A stretch of 64,000 bases of DNA from JANSXG01 sp024743075 (GTDB taxonomy: Bacteria; Planctomycetota; Phycisphaerae; Phycisphaerales; UBA1924): NCBI GenBank assembly GCA_042140185.1, contig CP159477.1, forward strand, positions 1,116,001 to 1,180,000. Direction: 5' to 3'. How positions within the stretch are numbered: the stretch's first letter is position 1; every line of letters begins with the position of its first letter. This document shows positions 25,365 through 34,317 of this stretch, one piece after another. Made by a program: the position numbers and the translations under genes. The notes beneath the pieces were generated by a model. It was not told where the DNA came from. It saw only the letters and a list, made by a program, of their open reading frames with translations, and did not search any database.

Positions 25365-25594
25365 CAAGCCCCCAGCACAGACCGGCGTACAAAAGGCTCT
25401 GCAAAGCGCTCAAAGCCCAGCGAGAAGCGGCCGATCTGACGCAGCGGGCCCTGGCGGAAATGCTCGGCAGGCCCCATTCATTTGTCGCGAAAGTCGAACA
25501 CGGCGACCGGCGGATCGATCCGGTGGAGTTCGTGGAGTGGTGCAGGGCGTGCGGCACTGATCCGGCGAAGCAGATCGCGGCCATACGGGTGTAA
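25358..25594 (+). CDS. XRE-family regulator
   Basis: The 78-residue protein is nearly all helix-turn-helix: LKAQREAADLTQRALAEMLG, then RPHSFVAKVEHGDRRIDPVE. It lacks an extra effector domain, like small phage or ICE repressors. It is divergent from the cupin gene, and two shared palindromes in the intergenic DNA are its likely operators. The start codon lies inside the second palindrome. Confidence 0.8.
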   Translation: MGTSPQHRPAYKRLCKALKAQREAADLTQRALAEMLGRPHSFVAKVEHGDRRIDPVEFVEWCRACGTDPAKQIAAIRV

Positions 25595-25704
25595 ACGGCT
25601 CGGCGAGGTCGCCGAAGCGTTCTAAATCTGACGATCTTTCGGTTCTGAACCACGGCCTCGCCCCCGGCTGATTATATGTGACGTTCTGTATGTAGACGTA
25701 GTGT

Positions 25705-25956
25705 GTGCACGGACAGAGCCTGTGTCCAGTGTCACACGGGCGATTCGTCAAAGATTTTGGGGACCGGGTCAGAACGCTCAGGCTAGAGCGCGATCTCTCT
25801 CAGGAACAGCTCGCCGCCGAGGCGGGGCTGCACCGCACCGCCGTGTCGTTCATCGAGCGCGCTGAACGCTCCGCGACGCTCGAGACCATCGAGAAGATCG
25901 CCCGAGCCCTCAAGGTGCAGCCGGCCGACCTGATGCCGCCGCTTCGCGGTCGGTGA
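25705..25956 (+). CDS. second small XRE-family regulator
   Basis: The 83-residue frame from GTG 25705 (or 75 residues from GTG 25729) contains a textbook HTH_3: RVRTLRLERDLSQEQLAAEA, then GLHRTAVSFIERAERSATLE and TIEKIARALKVQPADLM. This form is common for restriction-modification controller (C) proteins and general XRE regulators. No restriction genes are adjacent. The target is unknown. Confidence 0.8.
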   Translation: MHGQSLCPVSHGRFVKDFGDRVRTLRLERDLSQEQLAAEAGLHRTAVSFIERAERSATLETIEKIARALKVQPADLMPPLRGR

Positions 25957-26022
25957 ACTTCGGCAGGCGGGCGCATGCGACCGGCCTTTACACGGGCACT
26001 GCGTCTGTGCTAGCGATGGCGG

Positions 26023-26607
26023 ATGACACCCTCATCGGCTCCAGATCACCAGATCTCGGTTCGCGACCGCATCGATGTCCTGCTCGCGGAGTACGGCACG
26101 ATGTACGCGCTCGCCGAGTTCCGCATGAACTCGCTCGACAAGCGGGTCCCGGCGGCCGGTGCGGCCCTGGTCGCGTTCCTCGGCGGTGTGCCGGCGGTTC
26201 CCCAGTCCACCGCGTGGCTGCTGCTCGTGGTCATCCCGGCATCGCTGATCTGGTTCCTGCGCACGACCGTCAACCACGCACGTTCGTTCGAGGACGCGAT
26301 ACGGCGGATCGAGGAGATCGAGCGAGACCTCAACGCCCTCGCGGGCGCCGTCCTCGTCCGCTTCCAGAGCACGCACCCGAGCAAGGGGAGAGCGGTAGGG
26401 GGGAGGACCGGTGCCGAGACCGTCCTGGCGGTGCTGCTGGCGTCGTTCATCCTGCTCGGCGCGAGCCTCGTCCTGGCCTCCGCTGCCTACGACTCCTCGG
26501 ACGCCCTGAATTTCTACCGTGCGTTCGTACTTTCAGTCGCTCTTCACCATGGCTGGGTCACGTTCCGGTGGGCGAGGTACCGCTATCGAGCAGAGCTGTC
26601 AGAATGA
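26023..26607 (+). CDS. four-TM membrane protein with central charged helix
   Basis: The 194-residue protein has paired hydrophobic segments before (VPAAGAALVAFLGGVPAVP; TAWLLLVVIPASLIWFL) and after (ETVLAVLLASFILLGASLVL; FYRAFVLSVALHHGWVTF) a charged cytoplasmic helix (HARSFEDAIRRIEEIERDLN). This two-plus-two layout recurs in small hypothetical proteins of mobile elements. No function is known. The start at ATG 26023 has only a weak ribosome site. Confidence 0.55.
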   Translation: MTPSSAPDHQISVRDRIDVLLAEYGTMYALAEFRMNSLDKRVPAAGAALVAFLGGVPAVPQSTAWLLLVVIPASLIWFLRTTVNHARSFEDAIRRIEEIERDLNALAGAVLVRFQSTHPSKGRAVGGRTGAETVLAVLLASFILLGASLVLASAAYDSSDALNFYRAFVLSVALHHGWVTFRWARYRYRAELSE

Positions 26608-26727
26608 AACCGGCGGCCATGGATCTCTAGCAAGCCGTTGCAGCGCGGGTCTTGAAGCCGCTTCGAGCAGGAAGAGCCTCGTACCATCTCATTCAGGCCG
26701 AGGCTCGATACACGCGATGCGGTTCAA

Positions 26728-27635
26728 TCAAGCCCCGACCATTACCAGCTTCTTCGTCAGTGCCGCCTTCGGGCAGATCAGGATGAAGACCTGGTGCTTG
26801 CTGTCGAACGCCTCGGCCACGCACTCGTGGCGTGTGCCATTCAGGTCGGTGAGCACGATCTGCTGAGGCCTCGACATTCTGCGTCCCCCCATGGGGACGA
26901 TTTTTCCGAGAGGATCATCGGGCGTGACGGCCTCGGGCCATCCGGCGTTTCCAAACTCGGCCTCAAAAGCGGGGGAAGCCACAACGCGCCGGAGCTTGGC
27001 TGTAAAACCGTGTCCGGTCACCAAATCCGGCGGCTCAAGTACGACCACGGCGCACGAGCGGGCGTTTGTTCGCACGTAGCGCCGGACGGTTGAGTAGACA
27101 GAAGCCCCGTATTTCTTGCTGAGCTTCATCGGTGTCTTGATCGAGAATGGGTGGTCGGCGGCCTCGTTGGTGAAGGTGTCCACTTGAAAGAGGACCTCCG
27201 ACGCGAAGGCGTTGGTCTCCCGCTCAAAGAGATCGTTGACCTCTGGATCGAGGGTCTGCTTGCAGTCAGCGGTAAGGGCATAGATATCCCGCTGCCATGG
27301 CAGCAGCCCGTGACCGAGTTCGTGGAGCTTGAGGAACGGGAGCTTTGCGGCGTGAACCGTTTTGTCCAGGTGCATCGTTTTTGCGGTGACGTCTAGGACG
27401 CCGAGCACCTTGGATAGAGCCTTTTGAGCGCTCCACCGACCTTCTTGGTGGCCTTCGCGAGAAAGCGATCGTCGATCTCTTGATCGGCGATCACGCTGTG
27501 TTTTGCGGCCTCGATGATGTCATCCACCGGTGTAGGGAAGACGCCGAATCCGCCGCCCTCCTCGATCGCTCGCACGGCCGCGTCTCGAATGCGGGCGAGT
27601 TGCTGTTGGTCTTCGAGTTGATCGTCTGGCTTCAT
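26728..27635 (-). CDS. ImmA/IrrE-type metallopeptidase, frameshifted near 27418
   Basis: Two frames join with one added base near 27418 (a G run in AAAAGGCTC would restore KRALSKVLGVLDV). The start at 27635 gives MKPDDQLEDQQQLARIRDAA. The zincin site FLKLHELGHGLLP and the downstream ERETNAFASEVLFQVD supply the His/His/Glu ligands of ImmA/IrrE proteases. These proteases cleave or inactivate a partner XRE repressor after damage or host signals. The partner gene at 27632-28021 overlaps by 4 bases. Residues after about 200 form a conserved C-terminal half. The break is probably a consensus error. Confidence 0.85.
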
Positions 27636-28021
27636 TTGCTGCCTCCTTTGCGCGAGCGGAGGAAGGCCAGGTACTCCAGTAGAGCTTCTTCTTCCTCCGC
27701 CGTGAGGTCACCTGTGGCGAAGGTCGGCACCTGAGCGTGCCGGCCACTCTTTTTCTTGGGTGATTGGGTCTCCGTGATGTATCCCGCCTTTGCCATCAGT
27801 GTGGCGTACGGCACGGCATAAACCTCGGCGAGAGCGTGCAGGATGTTCGGCGAGGGCTTACTGATCTTGTCGTGTTCGAGCTGGCTGAGATAGGCGTTCG
27901 AGACAACGCCAGCGCAGGCTTCCTCGACCTCACGCAGAGACATCCGTTTGGTGGTTCGGACATTCGCCAGGAACTGGCCGAGCGACTGAGCCCGGCTCTT
28001 TTCAGGGGTGTTTGCGGTCAT
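27632..28021 (-). CDS. XRE-family repressor (ImmR-like)
   Basis: ATG 28019-28021 behind AAGGAG gives 129 residues. The helix-turn-helix is SLGQFLANVRTTKRMSLREV, then EEACAGVVSNAYLSQLEHDK; the C-terminal tail is acidic (LTAEEEEALLEYLAFLRSRK). With the overlapping ImmA/IrrE-like gene it matches the ImmR/ImmA switch of ICEs and phages, in which the protease removes the repressor to induce excision or transfer genes. A palindromic region at 28083-28127, between it and the rightward small genes, is the likely operator. Confidence 0.8.
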   Translation of the reverse strand: MTANTPEKSRAQSLGQFLANVRTTKRMSLREVEEACAGVVSNAYLSQLEHDKISKPSPNILHALAEVYAVPYATLMAKAGYITETQSPKKKSGRHAQVPTFATGDLTAEEEEALLEYLAFLRSRKGGSK

Positions 28022-28082
28022 GGTGGGCGCTCCTTCGGCGGCTCCTGCATCGGAGCCCGCCCAGGAGAAGTGTAGCGGAATT

Positions 28083-28127
28083 GCTAAATTTCTCAAGCAC
28101 ACCGCTTGACTGCTTGATATACTTAGC
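28083..28127. promoter_or_regulatory. nested palindromic operator between repressor and small genes
   Basis: TCAAGC (28093-28098) and GCTTGA (28104-28109) are a perfect inverted repeat with a 5-base spacer, and a further direct CTGCTTGA follows. The whole is framed by GCTAA (28083-28087) and TTAGC (28123-28127). It lies in an AT-rich stretch between the leftward repressor and the rightward gene at 28207. Confidence 0.55.
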
Positions 28128-28206
28128 AGATGATTTCAGCGTAGCACTCGATGAGGTGGTCGGCGACGCGTGGTCAAAGGCCGTTTCATCCCTTGGAGAC
28201 AGAACG

Positions 28207-28362
28207 ATGGCAAAGAACTGCGGAGGCAAAGCGGGCCGGGGGCCCAGGACGGTTTCGGTGGGGGGGCATCGGCGCTCAACGCCGGGCTCGACCTGCTACG
28301 GGCCCGGCAAGCCCGGCCCGAAGACGATCAGTGTTCGTCCCTACCGGCGCTCCAAGCCGTGA
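28207..28362 (+). CDS. small basic Gly/Pro-rich protein
   Basis: ATG 28207 with GGAGAC upstream opens a 51-residue frame (MAKNCGGKAGRGPRTVSVGG). It has two copies of a GPxTxSVxxxRRS-like phrase (GPRTVSVGGHRRSTPG and GPKTISVRPYRRSKP), so it is an internally duplicated, very basic peptide that might bind nucleic acid. It is first in a three-gene rightward cluster ending at the terminator at 28891-28930 and likely controlled by the ImmR-like operator. Confidence 0.5.
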   Translation: MAKNCGGKAGRGPRTVSVGGHRRSTPGSTCYGPGKPGPKTISVRPYRRSKP

Positions 28363-28405
28363 TGGGGTGAGTTCAAGTAAGTGACTCGATTGAAAGGAGG
28401 CCGAA

Positions 28406-28639
28406 ATGGCCAAAGGAAAGAACGTCCACGTCGTGCCGAACGGCAAGAACTGGCAGGTCAAACCCGCGGGCGGGAAGCCTGTCTCAAACCACAAGACCCA
28501 GACCGCCGCGACGAGGGCGGCCAAGCCCATCGCTCAGAAGAACAAGAGCGAGGTCGTGATCCATCGCCCGAACGGAACGATTCGGGATTCGGACAGCTAC
28601 GGCAACGATCCGAAGCCCCCGAAGGACCGCAAGCACTGA
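28406..28639 (+). CDS. DUF2188 family small protein, second copy
   Basis: The 77-residue protein starts 9 bases after a strong AAAGGAGG. It shows the DUF2188 layout: VHVVPNGKNWQVKPAGGKPV, a helical middle, and KSEVVIHRPNGTIRDSDSYG. It is the same length as the copy at 3384, and both end in RKH. The function of the family is unknown. Confidence 0.82.
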   Translation: MAKGKNVHVVPNGKNWQVKPAGGKPVSNHKTQTAATRAAKPIAQKNKSEVVIHRPNGTIRDSDSYGNDPKPPKDRKH

Positions 28640-28706
28640 ACACACCGCGGCGAGAGCCCCGCGGCGTGCGGCTCGGGGCAAGCCGCGATCTTCACGGAGA
28701 TTCATC

Positions 28707-28862
28707 ATGTTCCACCCGCAAAACCGGCCGGTGTTCCCGGTGCGTCCGCAAAGACCGGAAGCTCCGCAGCCGAGACCCGCACCCGATCGCCCGCCGGTTC
28801 CGCCAGCAAGGCCTCGTCCGCATCCATCGCCCCGACCTGTTCGAGCGATCAGCACTAAGTAG
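28707..28862 (+). CDS. small proline/arginine-rich protein
   Basis: A 51-residue frame runs from ATG 28707, after CGGAG, to TAG 28862. About a third of its residues are Pro and a fifth Arg (MFHPQNRPVFPVRPQRPEAP, then QPRPAPDRPPVPPARPRPHP). It is the third small gene before a strong terminator. Composition like this can occur by chance in GC-rich DNA, but the ribosome site and cluster position favour a real gene. Confidence 0.4.
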   Translation: MFHPQNRPVFPVRPQRPEAPQPRPAPDRPPVPPARPRPHPSPRPVRAISTK

Positions 28863-28890
28863 AAGGAGGCGGTCACGCTTCCGGGGCTCT

Positions 28891-28930
28891 ATGCCGTCTC
28901 CGAGACAGAGTTTGAGGAGACGGCATTTTT
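28891..28930 (+). terminator. strong rho-independent terminator
   Basis: ATGCCGTCTCC (28891-28901) pairs perfectly with GGAGACGGCAT (28916-28926) around a 14-base loop, followed directly by TTTTT (28926-28930). It closes the small-gene cluster 28207-28862. Confidence 0.85.
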
Positions 28931-29173
28931 CCGGCGACCGCTGGTGCGCTCGCTACTAAATCGCTGGGCTTTGTACGGGGCGGGTTGTGCTGATAAAATC
29001 TGTTCTGCTCGGATGAAGGCCAGAGAAAGCAGGGTGGAGTGCGGAGGTCGTCGGCACACCGTCGCCGCCAATGCTCGTGTGCCACGCTGAGCCTTCGCGA
29101 TCGTCGTGTTGGACGGCTGGTCTTAGCAGTCGGCGATCTATCGGGCAAGGAAATTGCTGCTATAGTCCTAAGG

Positions 29174-30058
29174 GTGCCGAGCCGCCCTTCCAAGTTCAAT
29201 CGCCCGATCAAGTTCTACGCTCTTGGCGAGCGGATAGTGAGGTGGTGCCGTCAGGCAAACCTGCCCGCACCAAATCATCCGGCCGTCGTCACAACCATCC
29301 CTCTTGGCCTTGGCGCGAGTGTCGTATGGCTGGAGCTGAGCGCGAATAAGTGGTCAGCTGCAAGTGCGATCGCGTTCTGTATTCTGGAGGCATTCGTTCT
29401 CTACCTCAACGGGGCGAGTGCGCAATTGGCTCAAGAGCCGAAGGCCGAAGTGTGGGATCGCGTTCAGAGATTGAATGCCGACGCAACGGGGCATTTGGTG
29501 CTCCTGCTGGAAGCCTTTGCGGCTCGTCATCGAGCTGGAGATGCCCCGCGGCTCGGCAAGGCGGCGTATCAGGAGCGGCTGCGTGGGCTTCAGCAGCACC
29601 TGTTGTCGCATGCCGTCAACATGATTTGCGCAAGTGCCGATCTTGACTCGAAGACCTCTCCCATCTCTGCGAATTGGTGCCTGCGTCGTGAGGACGAGAC
29701 GGACGATCAGTTCCGCGTTATCGTCTACGACAAGAATATGCCGGACCGTCGCCCGAAGGCAGGGAATTGGCGTCCGATAGCCAGTGCTCGTCCCGGAGCA
29801 AGCCAGGCATTCTTGACGGGTTGCGTAAACTTCGTAGATGATACTCACTCAGAGGAATATCGAGAGTTTTTTGACAACTCGCCGACCTACCGGTCGATCT
29901 TATCCGTACCAGTGGAATGTTCTGGCTCCGTGATTGGTGTCATGAACGTGGATGCTTCCGAACCCGAGACACTCGTGGAGGATCACCAGCACCTTGTCCT
30001 TGATATAGCTCAACTGATAGGGTGGTGCGAACTGCTGAGGAACGAGGAGAATTCATGA
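29174..30058 (+). CDS. membrane protein with C-terminal GAF-like domain
   Basis: I start at GTG 29174 because the 45 codons upstream (from 29039) read as Arg-rich noise. The 294-residue product has two hydrophobic segments (VVTTIPLGLGASVVWLEL; WSAASAIAFCILEAFVLYL), a helical linker, and a domain resembling GAF (AFLTGCVNFVDDTHSEEYRE; ILSVPVECSGSVIGVMNVDA; EDHQHLVLDIAQLIG). Such domains bind small ligands, but the ligand is unknown here. The stop overlaps the start of the next small gene (ATGA), so the two work together. Confidence 0.6.
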   Translation: MPSRPSKFNRPIKFYALGERIVRWCRQANLPAPNHPAVVTTIPLGLGASVVWLELSANKWSAASAIAFCILEAFVLYLNGASAQLAQEPKAEVWDRVQRLNADATGHLVLLLEAFAARHRAGDAPRLGKAAYQERLRGLQQHLLSHAVNMICASADLDSKTSPISANWCLRREDETDDQFRVIVYDKNMPDRRPKAGNWRPIASARPGASQAFLTGCVNFVDDTHSEEYREFFDNSPTYRSILSVPVECSGSVIGVMNVDASEPETLVEDHQHLVLDIAQLIGWCELLRNEENS

Positions 30059-30264
30059 AGCGATTAAAACTAAACACCGGAGTAAATGTCAGAAAGCTTG
30101 CTGGGTATTATCGCGCTTACGCTAAAGGTGAAATGACGTACAGCGAGGTTGTTGAGCGAACTGGTGGGAAGTCTGTCAAATTTTGTGGGATGATTCAAAG
30201 CTCGCGACAGCGCGACAAAGATGCATCTTGGACAGCCAAGCCTGGTAATGTTCGGGAGCTTTAG
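30055..30264 (+). CDS. small basic protein coupled to the GAF-like gene
   Basis: The 69-residue protein starts in the stop codon of the GAF-like gene (ATGA). It is basic and helical (LNTGVNVRKLAGYYRAYAKG, MTYSEVVERTGGKSVKF). It has no hydrophobic segment. A nucleic-acid-binding regulator activated by the membrane sensor is one possibility, not shown by any motif. Confidence 0.5.
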   Translation: MKRLKLNTGVNVRKLAGYYRAYAKGEMTYSEVVERTGGKSVKFCGMIQSSRQRDKDASWTAKPGNVREL

Positions 30265-30505
30265 CGGCTGCCCGACCCAAGCCGATGGTTTGGATGAGTG
30301 ATCTCGACGGGCAGGCCTTCCAGTTTTTTGCTGTTCGACGGCATGACATCTTCGATATGGCTAGCACGAATTCTGGGCCCGATCGGTTTATATTGTTGAC
30401 TATCAACTTATGGTTGTGCGATCGGAAGAAATGTGACGTTGCATCGGGTTGCCACAGGTGTCGCTAGACTGGTTTGGGGAGCCAGCGAAGCTTCAGAACA
30501 TCAAC

Positions 30506-31483
30506 TCACATCTTGGACGGGTGGCACGTTGCCCTGATCTTTTGCGCGACATCGTTCCAGTCCGCGCCCCGAAGCGCAGGGCGGTCTCTTCTGAGGCGGA
30601 GGTCGCTGCGGTTCGCTCGATCGAAGATGTCGGTCAGTTGCTCCGTCAATCGATCACCCGCATCGTCGTTGTCCATCGCGAGCACCACCCCTCCGTTGGC
30701 GGGCAGCTTTCGGATCTCCGCCAGGATCAGGCGTGGCTGAACACGATTGAGTTGCCCGGCGATGCTCGCGAACCGGGTCCGCTCATGGCCGACGACAGCC
30801 GCATACGCCAACGCATCCAGAGCGCTCTCGGCCAGGACAAGCCGGGCGTCCTGTTCGCCGCAGACGCTGGTCCAGAGCCCTTTGATGCCGCCGGTGGCGA
30901 AGCGATTAAGTTTGACGCCTCTGACTTCGAAGCCGGTCAGTTTCCCGTTGGCCTGGTGCGGGAACAGAACTCTCCCTTGTGCATCCACGCGGATCCGGTC
31001 GCGGAAGATCGGCAGCGCGAGCACCTCGACGGGGATGCACCGCTCTTCGACGAGGTAGCGGCTCAAGCCACGCAGCGGCCGGGCACGATCGTAGCGCGCG
31101 CGGACTTGCTCAAGATCGCGCGTGATCGGCCGCAGAGTCGGCGCGAATTCGGGGTTCTCGGGAAGCTGCAGAGCGCGTTGGCCGGACGCGCCAAGCCAGT
31201 CCCGAAGCCGCTCCCGCACCTGACTGAGGTTCTCACCGGTTCGGCGCTGAACGAAGTCGATCACGGTTCCGTTATCGCTGAAGTCTCGAACTGATAGGTA
31301 GACCCAACACCCGCTCTCGGTCCGCGAAACGATGAGCTTGTCGCCGCCGGGGTGCACCATCGCCACCGAGTTGCGTGAAGACGACTTGCGATCGAGACGG
31401 TAGCCGAACGAGGCCGTCAGTTCGGAGAGGTTGATCTCCGTCTTGAACGCCCTGAGTTCATCGTTGCCTCGGTCCATGCTCAC
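30506..31483 (-). CDS. DUF3991/Toprim primase-like protein
   Basis: The 325-residue protein has an N-terminal zinc-finger-like region without Cys (WVYLSVRDFSDNGTVIDFVQ), the DUF3991-type middle (LRGLSRYLVEERCIPVEVLA) and a C-terminal Toprim fold: LVLAESALDALAY gives the catalytic Glu, and VVLAMDNDDAGDRLTEQL gives the DxD. Proteins of this architecture are widespread on mobilisable plasmids and ICEs and are thought to prime the transferred strand or serve replication. It is divergent from the ArdC-type gene. Confidence 0.82.
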   Translation of the reverse strand: MSMDRGNDELRAFKTEINLSELTASFGYRLDRKSSSRNSVAMVHPGGDKLIVSRTESGCWVYLSVRDFSDNGTVIDFVQRRTGENLSQVRERLRDWLGASGQRALQLPENPEFAPTLRPITRDLEQVRARYDRARPLRGLSRYLVEERCIPVEVLALPIFRDRIRVDAQGRVLFPHQANGKLTGFEVRGVKLNRFATGGIKGLWTSVCGEQDARLVLAESALDALAYAAVVGHERTRFASIAGQLNRVQPRLILAEIRKLPANGGVVLAMDNDDAGDRLTEQLTDIFDRANRSDLRLRRDRPALRGADWNDVAQKIRATCHPSKM

Positions 31484-31676
31484 TCCTTCCCGCCCGAGCG
31501 TAGCGCGGATCGGCCCGGTTCGGAAGCCTCACCCATGCTGCACCGCAGCACAAGATCCGCTTGACCGAGCCGTGGTCGTCGTGGCACTCAACCAGGAGTA
31601 GCACCACGCACAACCAAGAGGACCCGATGCACGAACACGCTCTTCACCCTACCGACCAGATGGCCTGAGAACGGCG

Positions 31677-32564
31677 ATGGCGATCGACATCTACAAGGCG
31701 GTGACCGACCGCATCATTGAACTGCTCGATCGGGGCACGGTGCCGTGGAAACAGCCGATCCGAAGCGGCGGGGGATCGGGTCAACTCCCGACGAATCTCC
31801 TTTCGCTCAAGGCTTACCGGGGGATCAATGTCTTCTTGTTGGCGGTCACGGCGTGGGTCGAGGGCTACGACTCGCCGTACTGGCTCACCTTCCGGCAGGC
31901 CAAACAGAAGGGCGGCAGTGTCCGCAAGGGCGAGAAGGGCACCCTCGTCGTGTTCTGGAAGCAGTACGCGACCAAGGACAAGAAGAGTGGTGAAGACATC
32001 ACCGTCCCGGTGCTGCGTCACTACACCGTCTTCAGCGCTGAGCAGTGCGAGGGCATCGAAGTGCCCGATACTCCGGAGCCATCGAATGACGACACCACGC
32101 AGCCCTTCTCTCCGATCGAAGCCGCCGCGGCGATCGCCGAAGGCTACGAAGGCGGGCCACGCGTCGAGTACCGCGGGAGTCGCGCGTTCTACCGTCCGAG
32201 CCAGGACCTTGTGCGGATACCCGAGCCTGAACGGTTCGTCGACCCCGAGTCGCTCCACCTAGTTTTGTTCCATGAGCTAATTCACTCTAGCGGGCACAGT
32301 TCGCGCCTTGATCGAGGGCTCGATACGCACCTGTCGCCGTTCGGATCTCCTGATTATTCGCGGGAGGAACTGGTTGGAGAACTCGGGGCCGCGTTCCTCG
32401 CCGCCGCCGCCGGGATCAGCGAACCGACGATCGAGCAGTCCGCCGCGTACATCGACGGCTGGCGCAAAGCCCTCAGTTCGGACCCGAAACTCATCGTCCA
32501 GGCGGCCGGCGCCGCCCAGAAGGCCGCGGACTGGATCCTCGGCTCGCGCCCGGAGCCGAACTGA
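31677..32564 (+). CDS. ArdC-like antirestriction protein
   Basis: The 295-residue protein has the N-terminal ArdC ssDNA-binding domain (IDIYKAVTDRIIELLDRGTV; PWKQP; YRGINVFLL; YWLTFRQAKQKGGSVRKGEK) and a C-terminal zincin peptidase with HLVLFHELIHSSGHSSRLDR and ELVGELGAAFL. ArdC proteins coat incoming single-stranded DNA and protect it from host restriction. The length is typical. It lies between the primase-like gene and the coupling protein gene, a usual order on mobilisable elements. Confidence 0.88.
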   Translation: MAIDIYKAVTDRIIELLDRGTVPWKQPIRSGGGSGQLPTNLLSLKAYRGINVFLLAVTAWVEGYDSPYWLTFRQAKQKGGSVRKGEKGTLVVFWKQYATKDKKSGEDITVPVLRHYTVFSAEQCEGIEVPDTPEPSNDDTTQPFSPIEAAAAIAEGYEGGPRVEYRGSRAFYRPSQDLVRIPEPERFVDPESLHLVLFHELIHSSGHSSRLDRGLDTHLSPFGSPDYSREELVGELGAAFLAAAAGISEPTIEQSAAYIDGWRKALSSDPKLIVQAAGAAQKAADWILGSRPEPN

Positions 32565-32752
32565 TCCCCGCAGGCTCGCGGCGAGCGCTCTCGTTCGAAC
32601 AGAACCAGACTGTGTACGCGTCGATCTGCGTCCCGCGCTCTCCGGAGCGGCTAGATTGTGATGATCAGAGCGCGACGGCTCCGAAGGGTCCCCCGGACGC
32701 GACGAGACCGCGCCATTGACCACGCGCCATGTGATAGATGAAGGAGGATCGG

Positions 32753-34308
32753 ATGGTTGGCAAGAAGAACAAACGAAAGCCCAAAGAGCCATCGGATCTG
32801 TTCACCGGCCTGCTCCGCGGCCACGGCGGCACTCCGGTCGGCTCGTTCCGCAACTTCCCGGCCGCGGACCAGATCGCGCAGGATCCGCGACTGATATTCG
32901 ACCCTGCCAGCCCGTCCGGCAAGGTGTTCCTCGGCATGGTTAACGCCGAAAGGCGAGAGAAGCGCGCTGAGGACGGCTCGACCGTTCGTTCTCTCAGCGG
33001 TGGAATGCTGATCGGTTTCGGCGACGATCGCCACCTGTGCAGCGTCGCGGGCTCACGTGCGGGCAAAGGCCGGTCGCTGCTGATCAACAACCTGCTCACC
33101 TGGGGCGGCAGCGCCATGGTCGTCGATCCCAAGGGCGACCTGGCCATGGAGACCGCGCACGTCCGCGCGAGGTCGCAGAAGGTCTACCTGCTCGATCCGT
33201 TCAACGCCGCGGGCGGCGAGGTGGACGCCTTCCGCTCATCGTTCAACCCGCTGAGCGCCATCGACCGGTCCGACACCGACGCCATGATCTCGGGGGCATC
33301 GCTCATCGCCGATGCGCTCGTGCCCACGGCCGATGAGCGTGATGCGCACTGGCCGGAGGCCTTCAAGCAGTTCCTCGAAGCGCTCATCCTGCACGTGTGC
33401 ACATCGCCGGACTACGAGGGCCGGCGCACCCTCGGCACGGTTCATGAGCTGCTCTCGACCAAGGTCGAGGATGAGGAGTTCCAGATTCAGATCGGCTCGA
33501 ACACCGCCGCGGCCGGGGCGATTATCGCGGGGTGCTCTCGCTCTACGAGAAGAGCGACAAGGAACGCTCGGGCGTGATCTCGACGGGACGTCGTTTCACG
33601 CACTTCTTGGGGTATGAGAGCATGCGGCGGGTGCTCGAAGACGGCCCGTTCGAACTGTCATCGATGCAAGACGAACGGGTCACGCTGTACCTGTCGTTGC
33701 CGGCCATGAAGATGGGCAGCTGCTCGGGCTGGCTGCGGCTCATGGTGAACCTGGCGCTCAACGCGTTCGAGGCCAACTCGAAGCGGCGCGAGTTCCAGCG
33801 GCAGCGGGGCGGTGAGCGTTTGTTGATGGTATTAGACGAAGCGGCGGTGCTGGGCCGCATGGAGCGGTTGGAAGCCGCGATCGGCCAGGTTGCCGGTCTC
33901 GGCGTCAAGCTCTGGACGGTCTGGCAGGACCTCAATCAACCGGCCGCGATCTACGGCAAGCGTTGGCAGTCGTTCGTCGGCAACTCGTCAGTGCTCACCT
34001 TCTTCGGGATCAACGACCAGTTCACGCTGGACTACATCGAGAAGCGCCTCGGCACGACGCTGGTGTACAGCCCGGCCCACCGGACGCCGACACTGGATAC
34101 CGCGATCAACCAGGGCGAACTCGGGCAGTCGTACTCGCTGCAGTCGCACCCTCTGATGACCGCCTCGGAGATCGCCGAGACGTTCGACCGCGACGATCCG
34201 CTGCAACGTCAGCTCGTGTTCCTGCCGCGTATCGGACCGGTGATCCTGCAGCGCGCGTTCTACGATCAGCACGAGGCGTTCAGGAAGCTCCACGGCCAAG
34301 GACGCTGA
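32753..34308 (+). CDS. TraG/VirD4-type coupling protein, frameshifted near 33525
   Basis: ATG 32753 follows AAGGAGG. The frame breaks near 33525 and resumes one base short: restoring one G in the GGGG run gives AGVLSLYEKSDKERSGVIST. Walker A is GSRAGKGRSLLINN (near residue 105) and Walker B is LLMVLDEAAVLGRM. No N-terminal membrane segments are seen, so it belongs to the short TraG-like group. Coupling proteins deliver the relaxase-DNA complex to a type IV channel using ATP. The break is probably a sequencing error, because both halves are otherwise conserved. Confidence 0.88.
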
Positions 34309-34317
34309 CGCGCCGGA

